64,000 nt of DNA from Bradyrhizobium nanningense (GCF_004114535.1 NZ_LBJC01000033.1:535012-599011), one strand, 5' to 3'; counted from the first letter of the stretch, positions 27,497 to 35,299 are shown. Made by a program: numbers and translations. The notes: generated from the letters alone by a model not told the origin.

Positions 27497-27586
27497 ATGA
27501 TCGAGACGGTTTCGGCACTGATGGGTCTGGTAAGCGCGGGGATCTTCCTGGCCCATGCGTTTGAAGGCTACCGCACGAGGGCCTGA
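27497..27586 (+). CDS. Small membrane protein, 29 residues
   Basis: The product begins MIETVSALMGLVSAG and continues as one hydrophobic helix (about residues 6-20) with a short charged tail FEGYRTRA. It resembles, from memory, tiny one-helix proteins that recur in rhizobial genomes. ATG 27497 has no strong ribosome binding site, only AATTTAACG upstream. The function is unknown. Confidence 0.4.
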   Translation: MIETVSALMGLVSAGIFLAHAFEGYRTRA

Positions 27587-27690
27587 AGGCACTCGCGCGG
27601 GACGGCAAGCATCACTTCTTTCAAGACGGCGCGTTCGGACAATGTTGATCGATCCGACCGGGCATCGAAGACGAGAGCGGCAGGTGTCCC

Positions 27691-27789
27691 ATGCGCAACC
27701 ATGACCTGGTATCCGATGGCTTCCTGGCGTTGACCGCCGGTGGCTTGGTCCTGCTCTGCTCGAGCCTCGTGGCACTGGTCTTCGCCTGA
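27691..27789 (+). CDS. Small membrane protein, 32 residues
   Basis: ATG 27691 follows GCAGGTGTCCC, giving a weak AGG site 6 nt upstream. After a polar start (MRNHDLVSDG) the rest is one membrane helix (ALTAGGLVLLCSSLVALVFA). It follows the 29-residue microprotein by about 100 nt and may share its transcript. There is no family assignment. Confidence 0.35.
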   Translation: MRNHDLVSDGFLALTAGGLVLLCSSLVALVFA

Positions 27790-27922
27790 GCTCCCCGCTT
27801 CTTGGCATTTTCCAACCGCGGCACCGCCGCGACGCAGCGCGCAACGCTACCGGTCTCCTTCACTTGATTGAGTGTCTGCGTTCGGAGCCTCGCCTTGAAT
27901 TTCAGGATGGGTCGCGCGCCGC

Positions 27923-28213
27923 TCAACGGAGGCCCAGCAGGGAGCGGCGATAGAGGCCGCTGCGGGCCTCGTTCTGGCAGACGAAGCTGCCGTTGAAGCC
28001 CTGGCCGTACCGCTTCTGACCTTTGCGATAGTAGACGCCCTTCCTGAAATCGAGCCAGACCACTCTGTCGTGCGGACAATGACGCTGCGCCTGCGCCTCG
28101 TAGCGAAACGGCGTCAGCGGTGTCGCCGACACCTCCGCGGCGCCGGCGCCAATCATGATCGCGCCGGCGAGCGTCATCCCGCCGACCCATCTGCCGAAGC
28201 CGCTTCGCCTCAC
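27923..28213 (-). CDS. Small secreted protein of the CPxD-VVWL type
   Basis: The 96-residue product has a signal peptide (GGMTLAGAIMIGAGA to EVSA). The mature part contains two Cys (RHCPHDRVVWLDF and SFVCQNEARSG) likely to form a disulfide, and the segment GVYYRKGQKRYGQ. Short exported proteins with C-P-x-D-x-VVW and a late C-E/N-A region are common in this order but have no known function. It is the last of three small minus-strand genes here (28976, 28558 and 28213) with modest gaps. Confidence 0.6.
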   Translation of the reverse strand: MRRSGFGRWVGGMTLAGAIMIGAGAAEVSATPLTPFRYEAQAQRHCPHDRVVWLDFRKGVYYRKGQKRYGQGFNGSFVCQNEARSGLYRRSLLGLR

Positions 28214-28237
28214 TCCCCGCCTCCCGATCAGCGCCGT

Positions 28238-28558
28238 CTATTGCCTGTCTGCTTCGAGCTGCGCGAGCGCCTGATGCAGGCACTGCTGGAGCTGCTGCGC
28301 GACCTGCTCACGCGCGACGCCTGCGCCGGCAAGATCGCCCGACACCTTGTCCAGCACCTCGTCCATCGTCCTGTCTTCCAGATGGTCCGTCACCAGCGTC
28401 GTTGCGTAGTTGTCGGCGGCATCGCCGTTCAGGCCGAGCCGGCTTGCGGCCCAGAGACCGAGCAGCTTGTTGGACCGGGCCGTGGCCCTGAACATGAGTT
28501 CCTCGTCGTGGACGAATTTGGCCTCAAAGCCCTGCTCGCGCTTGTCGAACGTGGTCAT
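28238..28558 (-). CDS. DUF1476 protein, F1Fo-ATPase inhibitor zeta subunit homologue
   Basis: From ATG 28558 the product is 106 residues. It begins MTTFDKREQGFEAKFVHD and continues RATARSNKLLGLWAA and DHLEDRTMDEVLDKV. This matches the alphaproteobacterial zeta subunit (IF1-like) that inhibits the F1-ATPase in Paracoccus. An upstream in-frame ATG at 28627 lies in an unlikely leader. In that family the N-terminal segment inhibits ATP hydrolysis and the rest is a four-helix bundle. It lies away from any atp genes in this window. Confidence 0.82.
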   Translation of the reverse strand: MTTFDKREQGFEAKFVHDEELMFRATARSNKLLGLWAASRLGLNGDAADNYATTLVTDHLEDRTMDEVLDKVSGDLAGAGVAREQVAQQLQQCLHQALAQLEADRQ

Positions 28559-28708
28559 GGTCAGCTCCATTGCGCTTTCGCTGATGAGGGTCGGGACTGG
28601 CTGGAGGCGAACGTCTCCGCGGTTCACGCTGGTTCAGGTTTGCCCGAAGCTTCCTCCCGGACGGCGAATGCCGTCAAGCCATCTGGCACGTCGCACGGCA
28701 CAACGAAA

Positions 28709-28738
28709 GCGCCCACCGGCACGAAGGCCGGTGGGCGC
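28709..28738 (-). terminator. Rho-independent terminator
   Basis: A perfect 12-bp stem (GCGCCCACCGGC with GCCGGTGGGCGC) and a 6-nt loop, followed on the minus strand by TTTCGTTGTG. It lies just downstream of the 63-residue gene ending at 28785 and separates it from the zeta-subunit homologue. Confidence 0.85.
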
Positions 28739-28784
28739 GTCTGGATCGGTTCAAGAGATGTCCGGGTTAGGCGAAGGTGTTCGC

Positions 28785-28976
28785 TCAGCCCTTGCTCGCG
28801 GAGGCTTCACGCGCGAGGCGTTCGGCTCTGAGCCGCTCCTTGTTGGCGTAAAACGCCTTCTGCGCCGCTTCATGGTCGCGCATGGCCTTTTCGGCCTCGA
28901 TCCGGCGTGTCGCATCGCGCGCCTGGCGCTGCTCGGGGGTTAGGGGTTTGCGTCGGAAGGAAAGGTCTTCAGTCAT
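28785..28976 (-). CDS. Small charged protein, 63 residues
   Basis: From ATG 28976 the product starts MTEDLSFRRKPLTPEQRQ and is a charged, probably single long helix rich in Arg, Glu and Ala (for example RIEAEKAMRDHEAAQKAF). It resembles small conserved proteins of unknown function in Bradyrhizobium. An upstream in-frame start at 29036 adds an unlikely 20 residues. A strong terminator follows 46 nt after the stop, so it is a transcript of its own. Confidence 0.6.
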   Translation of the reverse strand: MTEDLSFRRKPLTPEQRQARDATRRIEAEKAMRDHEAAQKAFYANKERLRAERLAREASASKG

Positions 28977-29115
28977 GGCGAGATAACACGGGTGTGAGGA
29001 AAAAGTTCCCTCGCCTCCCCCCGTACGCGGCCTCAAACAAAATATCGAAAAACAACCCCATGCACAGTAGCTATGCTGTTGTAGAACAAAGCTTTTCTAT
29101 TGGCCTTAAAAGCCC

Positions 29116-29781
29116 CTAGATCTCGATCTCGGCAATGACCGGCAGATGATCCGAGAAGGCTCTCGCCTCTTCATCGGTCCACACTTTCCCGATCCGGCTG
29201 TCGGATGTCGCATAGATCCGGTCAAGCCGCATCAGGGGTAGACGCGACGGGAAAGTTCGCAGCCGGGTTCGGTTTGGACAGACCTGCGCGAGCACGCGCC
29301 GTACTGATTTGACCCAAAACCAATCGTTGAAATCGCCGAGGACGACGGTCCTCGCTGGCTTGACCAGGCTCACCAGGGCCTGAGCCTGCGCATAGCGCTC
29401 ATGGATGCTCAGGCCCAGATGGGTGGCGACCACGTGCACGTCGCCGACCGGCGTCAGCAGGCTGGTCGCAATGGCTCTGCGCGGCTCGCGCTCGCGATAC
29501 GACACGTCGACGATCTCGGGCACACCCGAGAACGGAAAGCGGCTCAGCAGCATCTGACCGTAGTCGCCATCCTCAGTGACGATCGACTTGGCGTGAACGC
29601 GGTGATCGCCGACGACACTCGCCAGCTTCCCAAACGGATCGTCCGGCCTCGATCGCGAATCCACCTCCTGAAGCGCGACGACATCAGGAGCCCATTTGCG
29701 GACGATCGAGGAAACACCCTCCAGATCGAACTTCGGATTGAGGTTGAACGTGCCATGCACATTCCACGTCATGAAGCGCAT
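29116..29781 (-). CDS. Endonuclease/exonuclease/phosphatase (EEP) family protein
   Basis: A 221-residue EEP-fold phosphohydrolase with MTWNVHGT, VVALQEVDSR (metal-binding Glu), VVATHLG, VVLGDFNDW (Asp/Asn) and the C-terminal FSDHLPVIAE (catalytic His). The ATG at 29781 shares the A of the upstream TGA (TGATG), so it is translationally coupled to the PLD-VTT gene. A 446-residue frame starting at 30456 only reads through the wrong frame of that gene. It probably acts on a phosphodiester or phospholipid headgroup; the coupling suggests a shared membrane-lipid job, which is inference. Confidence 0.9.
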   Translation of the reverse strand: MRFMTWNVHGTFNLNPKFDLEGVSSIVRKWAPDVVALQEVDSRSRPDDPFGKLASVVGDHRVHAKSIVTEDGDYGQMLLSRFPFSGVPEIVDVSYREREPRRAIATSLLTPVGDVHVVATHLGLSIHERYAQAQALVSLVKPARTVVLGDFNDWFWVKSVRRVLAQVCPNRTRLRTFPSRLPLMRLDRIYATSDSRIGKVWTDEEARAFSDHLPVIAEIEI

Positions 29782-31814
29782 CAGCGCCTCCCGGCAAGCC
29801 AGGTCGCGACGAATTGCGCGCCCGCGCAGATGCCGAGCCAGCCGAGGAACGCCAGCACGAGTAGCAACATGCTGCTCCAGGATGCATCGCGGGCGACATC
29901 CGCGATCTGAGCCCCAAGAACCGCCATGGCAAGGATGCCAGGCGTCATGCCCAGCACCGTACCGACGAGGAAGTCCCGCAGCGGCAGCGTGCTCGCACCC
30001 GCCACGACATTCACCACCGAGAACGGTGCGATGGGAATCATTCGGATGACGACGACAGCCAGAATACCCTTGCCGACGACGCGGCCCTGGATCCGCGCGG
30101 CACGCCGTCCAAGCAATTGCTGGAGCCGCTGTCGTCCGAGTGCCCGTCCGATCACGAATAGGACGAAGGCGCTGAGCAGGACGCCGGCGGTCGCCGTGAC
30201 GAAACCCAGCCATGGCCCAAGCGCGGCGGCCGTTGCTGCAATGAGCACGAGCACCGGAAACACGACCAGGCCGCCGACGACAAAAGCCGCGATCGCGAAT
30301 GGCGGCCCCCAGACGGACTGGGAATAGGCGGATAGCAAATTCGAGATGCGCCCCGTGTCGGCAAAATCGCTTAGGGATGTGTACGACCAGGCCATCGCCA
30401 GGCCAAAAAGCCCCACGGCGATCGACACGATCCCGATGATGGTCTTGGTGTTCCACATACGAGATGCCGCCCGCTCGAGGTGAAGCGGCCGCTCAGGGTC
30501 CGCCACCGGCTGAACCATCGTGGCCAGAGTGCTGGTCAAAACCGAGGACTCGACCTCCCGCAGCGCCTTCGCGCGATCAGCTCTCGATACCTCGTCCAGG
30601 AGAGCAAAAAGACGATCCTCGCCTTGCGTGACGCTCCGTTCGTCGAGGCCGCAGAAATGGGCGATCAGGCGATGGCGGACTGAAGCGACGAACTCCCGAT
30701 GCTCATCGGAAGCTGCTTCAAAGATCAGGTCACATTCGCTATCGGCGCCCATCGACCGGTTGTTCAAATTGGCCGATCCGATCCGCAAGATCCGGTCATC
30801 CACGATCATGAGCTTGCTGTGTACCATCACGGCCGCTTCCGTGTCCCCATTGCGCGAGACCGGGTAGACGAAGCGGATACGATCGGCCACTCCCGGCTCG
30901 CTGAAACAGTCGATAAAGGCCCCGCGGCCGTTTTGCATGGCCTGGGATTCGAGCCACGAGGAATGCAGTTTTGGCGCGACTACCAGAACCCGAAGCGAAG
31001 GCACGCGCTGCATCTGCTCCGCCAGTTCACGCGCGATCTTGGTGGCGCTGGTAAACTGGTTCTCGATGTAAACGAAGCTCGTTGCGGAACGGATCGCCGC
31101 AATCATGGAGCGTTCGACCTCCTTGATGGTCGAACCCATGGGGCAGACGACGTCGGTCCTGGCGATGCCCACGGGGATATGCTCGGCCTCGACCACCACG
31201 TGCGAGGGCCAGCGCGTATGTCTCAGCGCGCGCCGACCATGCGTCTGTTGGCCTGCCGCGCGCCAGCGCTCCTCTGCAAGCTCGCACAGCGAGGCGGCAG
31301 CATCCCCGTCGACCAGGCATTGGACGTCATGAAACGGCGGATATGGCTTGCCCTCGGGATCGCAGCGCAACGGCTGATCGGCGCAATGCTCGCTCGTGTC
31401 CCAGCGCCTGATCGTCAGATCGAGCCCGCCGACGAACGCCAGTGAACCGTCGATGCAGACGATCTTCTGGTGCTGGGCCGAACCGAACGGAAGCGTGGAA
31501 TCCAGTTCAAACCGGACGCGGCCGTCGGTGTCGGCGGTGAATTTTGCCGCGGAATTCCATTCCCGTTCGGAGGCGTAGAACGAGACGAAGTCCCAGACGA
31601 GAATGTTGATCCGCAAAGCCGGCCGGCGGTGGACGAGTGCGCGCAGGAATGGGCCAAGCTGTTCGGGCAAGCCGTCATCCGCCCGCCCCGTGGCTCCGAC
31701 CAGCCTGGTCTCGCTATGGATATCCCAACCGACGATGTAGACGAGATCCTGCGCCTCGAGCAGCACCGCGCGCAGAGCCGCAAAATATGCGGCAGCATCG
31801 TTTAGAATCGCCAC
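29781..31814 (-). CDS. Phospholipase D family protein fused to a VTT (DedA/SNARE-associated) membrane domain
   Basis: The N-terminal ~460 residues carry two HKD motifs: HQKIVCID (H115, K117, D122) and HSKLMIVD with GSANLNNRS further on. Both are intact, so phosphatidyltransferase or phospholipase activity is likely. From about residue 460 there follow membrane helices with a VTT-type core (FPVLVLIAATAAALGPW, RMIPIAPFSVVN). The GTG start at 31814 may be too short: the frame continues upstream with PGDTVWRRC, a stretch that fits the start of related proteins, but no ATG, GTG or TTG is there before the stop near 31907. It is coupled to the downstream EEP gene. Confidence 0.88.
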   Translation of the reverse strand: MAILNDAAAYFAALRAVLLEAQDLVYIVGWDIHSETRLVGATGRADDGLPEQLGPFLRALVHRRPALRINILVWDFVSFYASEREWNSAAKFTADTDGRVRFELDSTLPFGSAQHQKIVCIDGSLAFVGGLDLTIRRWDTSEHCADQPLRCDPEGKPYPPFHDVQCLVDGDAAASLCELAEERWRAAGQQTHGRRALRHTRWPSHVVVEAEHIPVGIARTDVVCPMGSTIKEVERSMIAAIRSATSFVYIENQFTSATKIARELAEQMQRVPSLRVLVVAPKLHSSWLESQAMQNGRGAFIDCFSEPGVADRIRFVYPVSRNGDTEAAVMVHSKLMIVDDRILRIGSANLNNRSMGADSECDLIFEAASDEHREFVASVRHRLIAHFCGLDERSVTQGEDRLFALLDEVSRADRAKALREVESSVLTSTLATMVQPVADPERPLHLERAASRMWNTKTIIGIVSIAVGLFGLAMAWSYTSLSDFADTGRISNLLSAYSQSVWGPPFAIAAFVVGGLVVFPVLVLIAATAAALGPWLGFVTATAGVLLSAFVLFVIGRALGRQRLQQLLGRRAARIQGRVVGKGILAVVVIRMIPIAPFSVVNVVAGASTLPLRDFLVGTVLGMTPGILAMAVLGAQIADVARDASWSSMLLLVLAFLGWLGICAGAQFVATWLAGRR

Positions 31815-32149
31815 GCGCCGCGACTTGCACCGTCGCCAGACGGTGTCGCCGGGGATCAGGGTCGATGAACTCTGAAGCAGGTGGACCTCGCAGATTCGCC
31901 TTCGCGGTCAAACGCGCTGAACACTCAAGGGGTTCCACACTTCAGGGATGCGGTTCGTGGGCGACGGCCGGAGATAAGGCCCTCGATCAGACCGATCAGC
32001 TTCTGGCGTCGCTCCGGCACGGGGCGCGGCGCTGCACGGTGCGACACCGCAATCTCAGTTTCGTGAGACTGCAACCATCATTGAGACAGGTCAATACGAG
32101 CTGGCCCAAGCTCTGAGAATCTCACGTCGACAAGCAGATGGAGACGGCC

Positions 32150-32758
32150 ATGTCACAGCAGAGCAGCATGCATTTCTACCTCAATTGGGCCAAGGAGCGG
32201 ATCGACGAGATGGATGCCGCATTGGCCTCGTTCGAGGTCAAAGCCGGCCAGGCCAAGGCCGAGTCCAAGGTGAAGACGGATCAGCTCCTGTCCGATCTGA
32301 CGAAGCGCCGTGACGAATTTCAGGCGATGCTCAAGACCCAGGCGGAAGCAGGTGAAGCCGCCTGGACCAACGCCAAGGCCGACCTGGAAAAGCAATGGGC
32401 TGGATTCGAAGCCCAGATGAAGATCTACTTCGAAGGCGCCGGCAAACAGTTCGAGCAGCAGCAGGCCACCTTCAAGGACGTCGCGGCGGCACAGGCCAAG
32501 GCCTGGCGAGAAGCGGCGGACAAATTCCGCGAGGCCGCGGGCAAAGTGGCCGCAGCCCGCACCGTCGATGTCGATGCCGCGCTCAAGCAAATGAAATCCG
32601 ATGCGTCCGAAGCAGAAGCGCGGCTGCAGAAGCTGAAGCAGGCCGGCAGCGAATCCTGGTCGGTCCTCAGCGCCGCCCTCGCCGAATCCCGCAAGGCGTT
32701 CGATCAAGCGAACCAGGCTGCGTGGGACACGCTGAAGGGCGCCAATCCGAAGAGCTGA
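32150..32758 (+). CDS. Coiled-coil protein, function unknown
   Basis: The 202-residue product starts MSQQSSMHFYLNWAKERID and is almost wholly alpha-helical and rich in Ala, Lys, Glu and Gln, with long stretches of heptad pattern (for example KQFEQQQATFKDVAAAQAK). There is no signal peptide or membrane segment. ATG 32150 is preceded by GGAGACGGCC. It looks phasin-like or apolipoprotein-like, but I cannot assign it. Its last 39 codons recur as a fragment at 34682-34801. Confidence 0.7.
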   Translation: MSQQSSMHFYLNWAKERIDEMDAALASFEVKAGQAKAESKVKTDQLLSDLTKRRDEFQAMLKTQAEAGEAAWTNAKADLEKQWAGFEAQMKIYFEGAGKQFEQQQATFKDVAAAQAKAWREAADKFREAAGKVAAARTVDVDAALKQMKSDASEAEARLQKLKQAGSESWSVLSAALAESRKAFDQANQAAWDTLKGANPKS

Positions 32759-32880
32759 GGTTTCTGCTTCGCCGGCGTACCCGCCAAAAAGTGGATGTAG
32801 GAGCGCGTGTGCCGTCGCCTGAGAGCAGGCTCAGTTCACGCGCGTCGCGACTACGGGCAAAGGCGTCATTGACCTCTTAC

Positions 32881-33006
32881 CTAATGCAGGACCCGCGCAG
32901 CTTCGGCGAGCCGGACCTTCTCTCTTAGCTCCTCGAGCTCCTGAAGCATTTTCAGGATATCTGGCAACGCGCGTACACGTTCAAAAATTCGGGCCTTTTG
33001 TCCCAT
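32881..33006 (-). CDS. Small coiled-coil protein, 41 residues
   Basis: ATG 33006 is preceded by GGAGGCGTGGAGCG. The 41-residue product starts MGQKARIFERVRALPDIL and goes on as one charged helix (LQELEELREKVRLAEAAR), with leucine spacing that suggests a short coiled coil. Codon use looks genuine. It ends 122 nt after the coiled-coil gene on the other strand. The family is unknown; it is reported for its clean start and composition. Confidence 0.45.
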   Translation of the reverse strand: MGQKARIFERVRALPDILKMLQELEELREKVRLAEAARVLH

Positions 33007-33429
33007 CGCTCCACGCCTCCATCACGCTGACGGCGAGCGACATCAAGGCGTAAGCACGCAAATTTTCCCCTGCCGGGGAATGGACAATCTTAACCAAATC
33101 ATGTGGGAGGATCGCGGAGCGTTAGAACGCCCGAAGCGGTCCCTTGCCGCGGATGGCGCCTCTTCCGCGACAGGCGGGCCATCGGCCTTGCCGGGCCGGC
33201 ACTGGCGCAGTTTGTTTCTGAAGCGGGGATGCCAGCCAATCGAGTGTGCCCAACGCGGCCCGCGCGTTCATGCTGGCGGGCCTCGCACTCCGGCGCTCTG
33301 ATCCACAATTGGAGCGGGGCTGGAGCTACCCTCGCGCTGCATAAAAATTCGCCTTGTAATCGTGCTCGGCTACTGTCGTAATGCTAAGATTGTTGAGATG
33401 TTTTTCAGTCTGCTTGTGTTGAGGTCGTG
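33007..33429. other. Intergenic region, about 420 nt, no convincing gene
   Basis: Two overlapping frames (33080-33301 plus, 33099-33308 minus) are open but have no recognisable products. I see no hairpin with a T-run and no direct repeats. Confidence 0.4.
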
Positions 33430-33618
33430 ATGAGCATTTACGATCAAACTTTCGATTTCGCTGTTGCACTGCACCAACGCGTCGCATTTCTCGAATGTCG
33501 AATTACCGAATTGGACGTCCTGCGAAACCGATTGGCGCAAGCCCAGTTGCGCCGTTCGCGGTCAAGGTCAGGGCGTACAGCTTCCAATAAACTAAGGCGG
33601 CGCCGTCAGTGTAGGTAA
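33430..33618 (+). CDS. Small hypothetical protein, 62 residues
   Basis: ATG 33430 has GAGG 5 nt upstream. The first 40 residues (MSIYDQTFDFAVALHQRV, then AFLECRITELDVLRNRL) look like a helix; the tail is Arg/Ser-rich (RRSRSRSGRTASNKLRRRR) and basic, so it could bind nucleic acid. No family is recognised. It lies 79 nt upstream of the truncated H-NS-like gene on the same strand. Confidence 0.4.
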   Translation: MSIYDQTFDFAVALHQRVAFLECRITELDVLRNRLAQAQLRRSRSRSGRTASNKLRRRRQCR

Positions 33619-33697
33619 CTTTCCGCGCAACCCACCCCGAGTTGCCATTTGCCCCTCCAGCTGCAAGCTATGGGCAATTCGTGAGTCGGGGGGATTC

Positions 33698-33853
33698 ATG
33701 GAACGGATGCCGTTTGAGAGCATGTCTCTCGAAGAGCTGTGGCGACTCCACACGGTCGTCAATGACATTCTCGCCGCGAGACTCGTGGCAAAAAAGGAAG
33801 AGCTTGAACGACGATTGGGGCTGCTCAACCCGAGAGACAAGCCCCCCAATTGA
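33698..33853 (+). CDS. Truncated H-NS-like protein (oligomerisation part only)
   Basis: ATG 33698 follows GGGGGGATTC. The 51-residue product begins MERMPFESMSLEELWRLH and includes VVNDILAARLVAKKEELERRL. This matches, from memory, the N-terminal dimerisation region of the H-NS family proteins of Bradyrhizobium and relatives. The C-terminal DNA-binding part (with the usual Y-x-NP and G-x-G-R-x-P-x-W signature) is absent and I do not find it in the next 300 nt in any frame. It may be a decayed gene or a stand-alone modulator that mixes with full H-NS. Confidence 0.55.
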   Translation: MERMPFESMSLEELWRLHTVVNDILAARLVAKKEELERRLGLLNPRDKPPN

Positions 33854-33909
33854 TAAGATCCGCGGCCGGCCCGTCATTCGCGCTGACTAGCCCTGGGGCC
33901 TCCAGAGTT

Positions 33910-34137
33910 CTATCGCAACGCACTCTCGCGCGCAGCATTAAGATCCGCTTTGGTCGCAGGAATTGCTGCTGCATCAGCGGACGGTCGGCTTGGGGGCGGT
34001 TCACTAAGGTCTCGCGCCCATCGTGCGCCGGATCGAACCGTCGAGCTGGAGTTGGCGTGATCAGAGCTCACGCAAGCAGAGACAAGTAGGCCAGCAAGGC
34101 CGACCAATACCGCTCGCGTCGTCGCCTGGATGCACAT
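33910..34137 (-). CDS. Small putative lipoprotein, 75 residues
   Basis: The product starts MCIQATTRAVLVGLAGLLVSAC with a lipobox (LVSAC), so it may be a lipoprotein. The mature part is short, polar and Ser/Ala-rich (SSDHANSSSTVRSGARW). Small lipoproteins of this sort are common in the group. The ribosome binding site is weak (AGACGAGC). The function is unknown. Confidence 0.4.
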   Translation of the reverse strand: MCIQATTRAVLVGLAGLLVSACVSSDHANSSSTVRSGARWARDLSEPPPSRPSADAAAIPATKADLNAARESALR

Positions 34138-34404
34138 GCTCGTCTAACCGAGATGCTGCCGAATCGATCCTCAGATCATAAGCCGATCTCGGAAAACTCC
34201 CGAAAATGATGCCATAGGAGCGTGGCAGGCCTTCTGGTCACCGCAACGTTGCAATCCTCAGTATGGGCCAATCAGGGGCTGTGGCTCGCTCGTTATGGCC
34301 CCATCCGCGTGAAACCATTTTCCTGCGCCGCGAAGTTGGCCTGAAACAAACGAGGGCCAGCCTCCTCTCTCCCAGCGCATGTCCCCAGAAGGGGAACTAC
34401 CTCT

Positions 34405-34620
34405 ATGATCAACCCAACGTGGACTCGCAAAGCGCGTAAGCTCGTTATCGCAAATTTGCTGATCGGTGCGGCCGCTCTGTTAGGATTGACCGCTTACGAA
34501 CCAGTCTCACCTGCTGCCCTCGGTAGTGAATGGCAATGCAGCAGAGCGGCATTTGTCGTAACGATGTGTCATCACGTCACTGACGAAGTTATGACACAGA
34601 AAACGGCCGCCCTGGATTAA
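34405..34620 (+). CDS. Small exported protein, 71 residues
   Basis: The product starts MINPTWTRKARKLVIANLLIG and has one hydrophobic segment (about 14-28) followed by AALGSEWQCSRAAFVVTMCHH. Two Cys (QCS and MCH) may form a disulfide outside the membrane. ATG 34405 has GGGG about 11 nt upstream. It appears to be a short conserved-type protein of this genus; function unknown. Confidence 0.45.
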   Translation: MINPTWTRKARKLVIANLLIGAAALLGLTAYEPVSPAALGSEWQCSRAAFVVTMCHHVTDEVMTQKTAALD

Positions 34621-34681
34621 CCGGAGCCATCCGCTCCAGCGCTGATTGTTTAAGCCCAGATTCGGCAACGCGACCGAATAG

Positions 34682-34801
34682 AGCGCCGGCAGCGAATCCT
34701 GGACGGTCCTCAGCGCCGACCGCGCCGAATCCCGCAAGGCGTTCGATCGAGCGATCCAGGCTGCGTGGGACAGGCTGAAGGGGGCTAATCCGAAGAGCTG
34801 A
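34682..34801 (+). pseudogene. Broken 3' copy of the coiled-coil gene at 32150
   Basis: These 40 codons including the stop read AGSESWTVLSADRAESRKA, then FDRAIQAAWDRLKGANPKS. They match the last residues of the gene at 32150 (AGSESWSVLSAALAESRKA, then FDQANQAAWDTLKGANPKS), and the DNA is closely similar from 34685 to 34801. An in-frame TAG at 34679 lies just before it and there is no start. It is a truncated partial duplication. Confidence 0.85.
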
Positions 34802-35170
34802 AGGTGTCGGTACGTCAAACCCGCCAATCGAAAAGAGACGGTGGAGCGCGCGTGGTCGGCCGCAAGCCAGGCCGTTGCCGACTGCCTTCAGGCCCACGTA
34901 TGGTCGGGAGCTAGGGCTTTCCGCGGGCCCGCCGGTTCACGCTGGCGATGCTCGCCTTGGGCAAGCTCCAGAAGTCGGCCGATTAAACATTAAAAACAAA
35001 TTAAATGAATTAAATAGTGGACGAGATTTAAATTTGGATTAGGATGCCAATGCTTGGCGCCGGACGCACGCGTCAAGGACCTCCTGGAAGCGGCTCCATC
35101 ATCCCTGCCCCTGCTTATGCCGTCCAACGGATGTAGGAGCCGCTTCTTTGGCAAATTTGGAAGGCGAGTC
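34802..35170. other. Intergenic region with an AT-rich patch
   Basis: Most of this 370-nt stretch is without a credible gene. About 34985-35042 is strongly AT-rich (aaaacaaattaaatgaatta and on), unlike the GC-rich surroundings. A similar patch lies at 37128-37215. Confidence 0.5.
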
Positions 35171-35272
35171 ATGCAGTTCCTGTCACTAGGTGATTTGTTT
35201 TTCATCTCCGCAGCAACGGGTACGCTCCTACTGGTTGAGATCGGAGTTTTAATCATTGTGGGCGTGATCTGA
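35171..35272 (+). CDS. Small membrane protein, 33 residues
   Basis: ATG 35171 has AAGG 6 nt upstream (GGAAGGCGAGTC). The product MQFLSLGDLFFISAATG followed by TLLLVEIGVLIIVGVI is almost entirely hydrophobic and would form one or two membrane helices. It overlaps, on the opposite strand, the end of a longer frame that is probably not real there. The family is unknown; the start signal is good. Confidence 0.45.
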   Translation: MQFLSLGDLFFISAATGTLLLVEIGVLIIVGVI

Positions 35273-35299
35273 GCCGGACGTTCTCCGGTCAATTTCAAT

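Noticed and set aside
29116..30456. 446-codon frame suggesting a larger protein ending in the EEP domain
   Set aside because: The first half is the wrong frame of the PLD-VTT gene. The EEP gene starts at 29781 in a TGATG overlap.
33080..33308. Overlapping plus (73 aa) and minus (69 aa) frames
   Set aside because: Neither has a recognisable product, and both have poor composition. The plus frame has GGGGA before its ATG, but that is not enough.
34990..35299. C-terminal part of a 159-codon minus-strand frame
   Set aside because: Low-complexity translation that overlaps a better-supported plus-strand microprotein. Only the zinc-ribbon-like first part was kept as a fragment.
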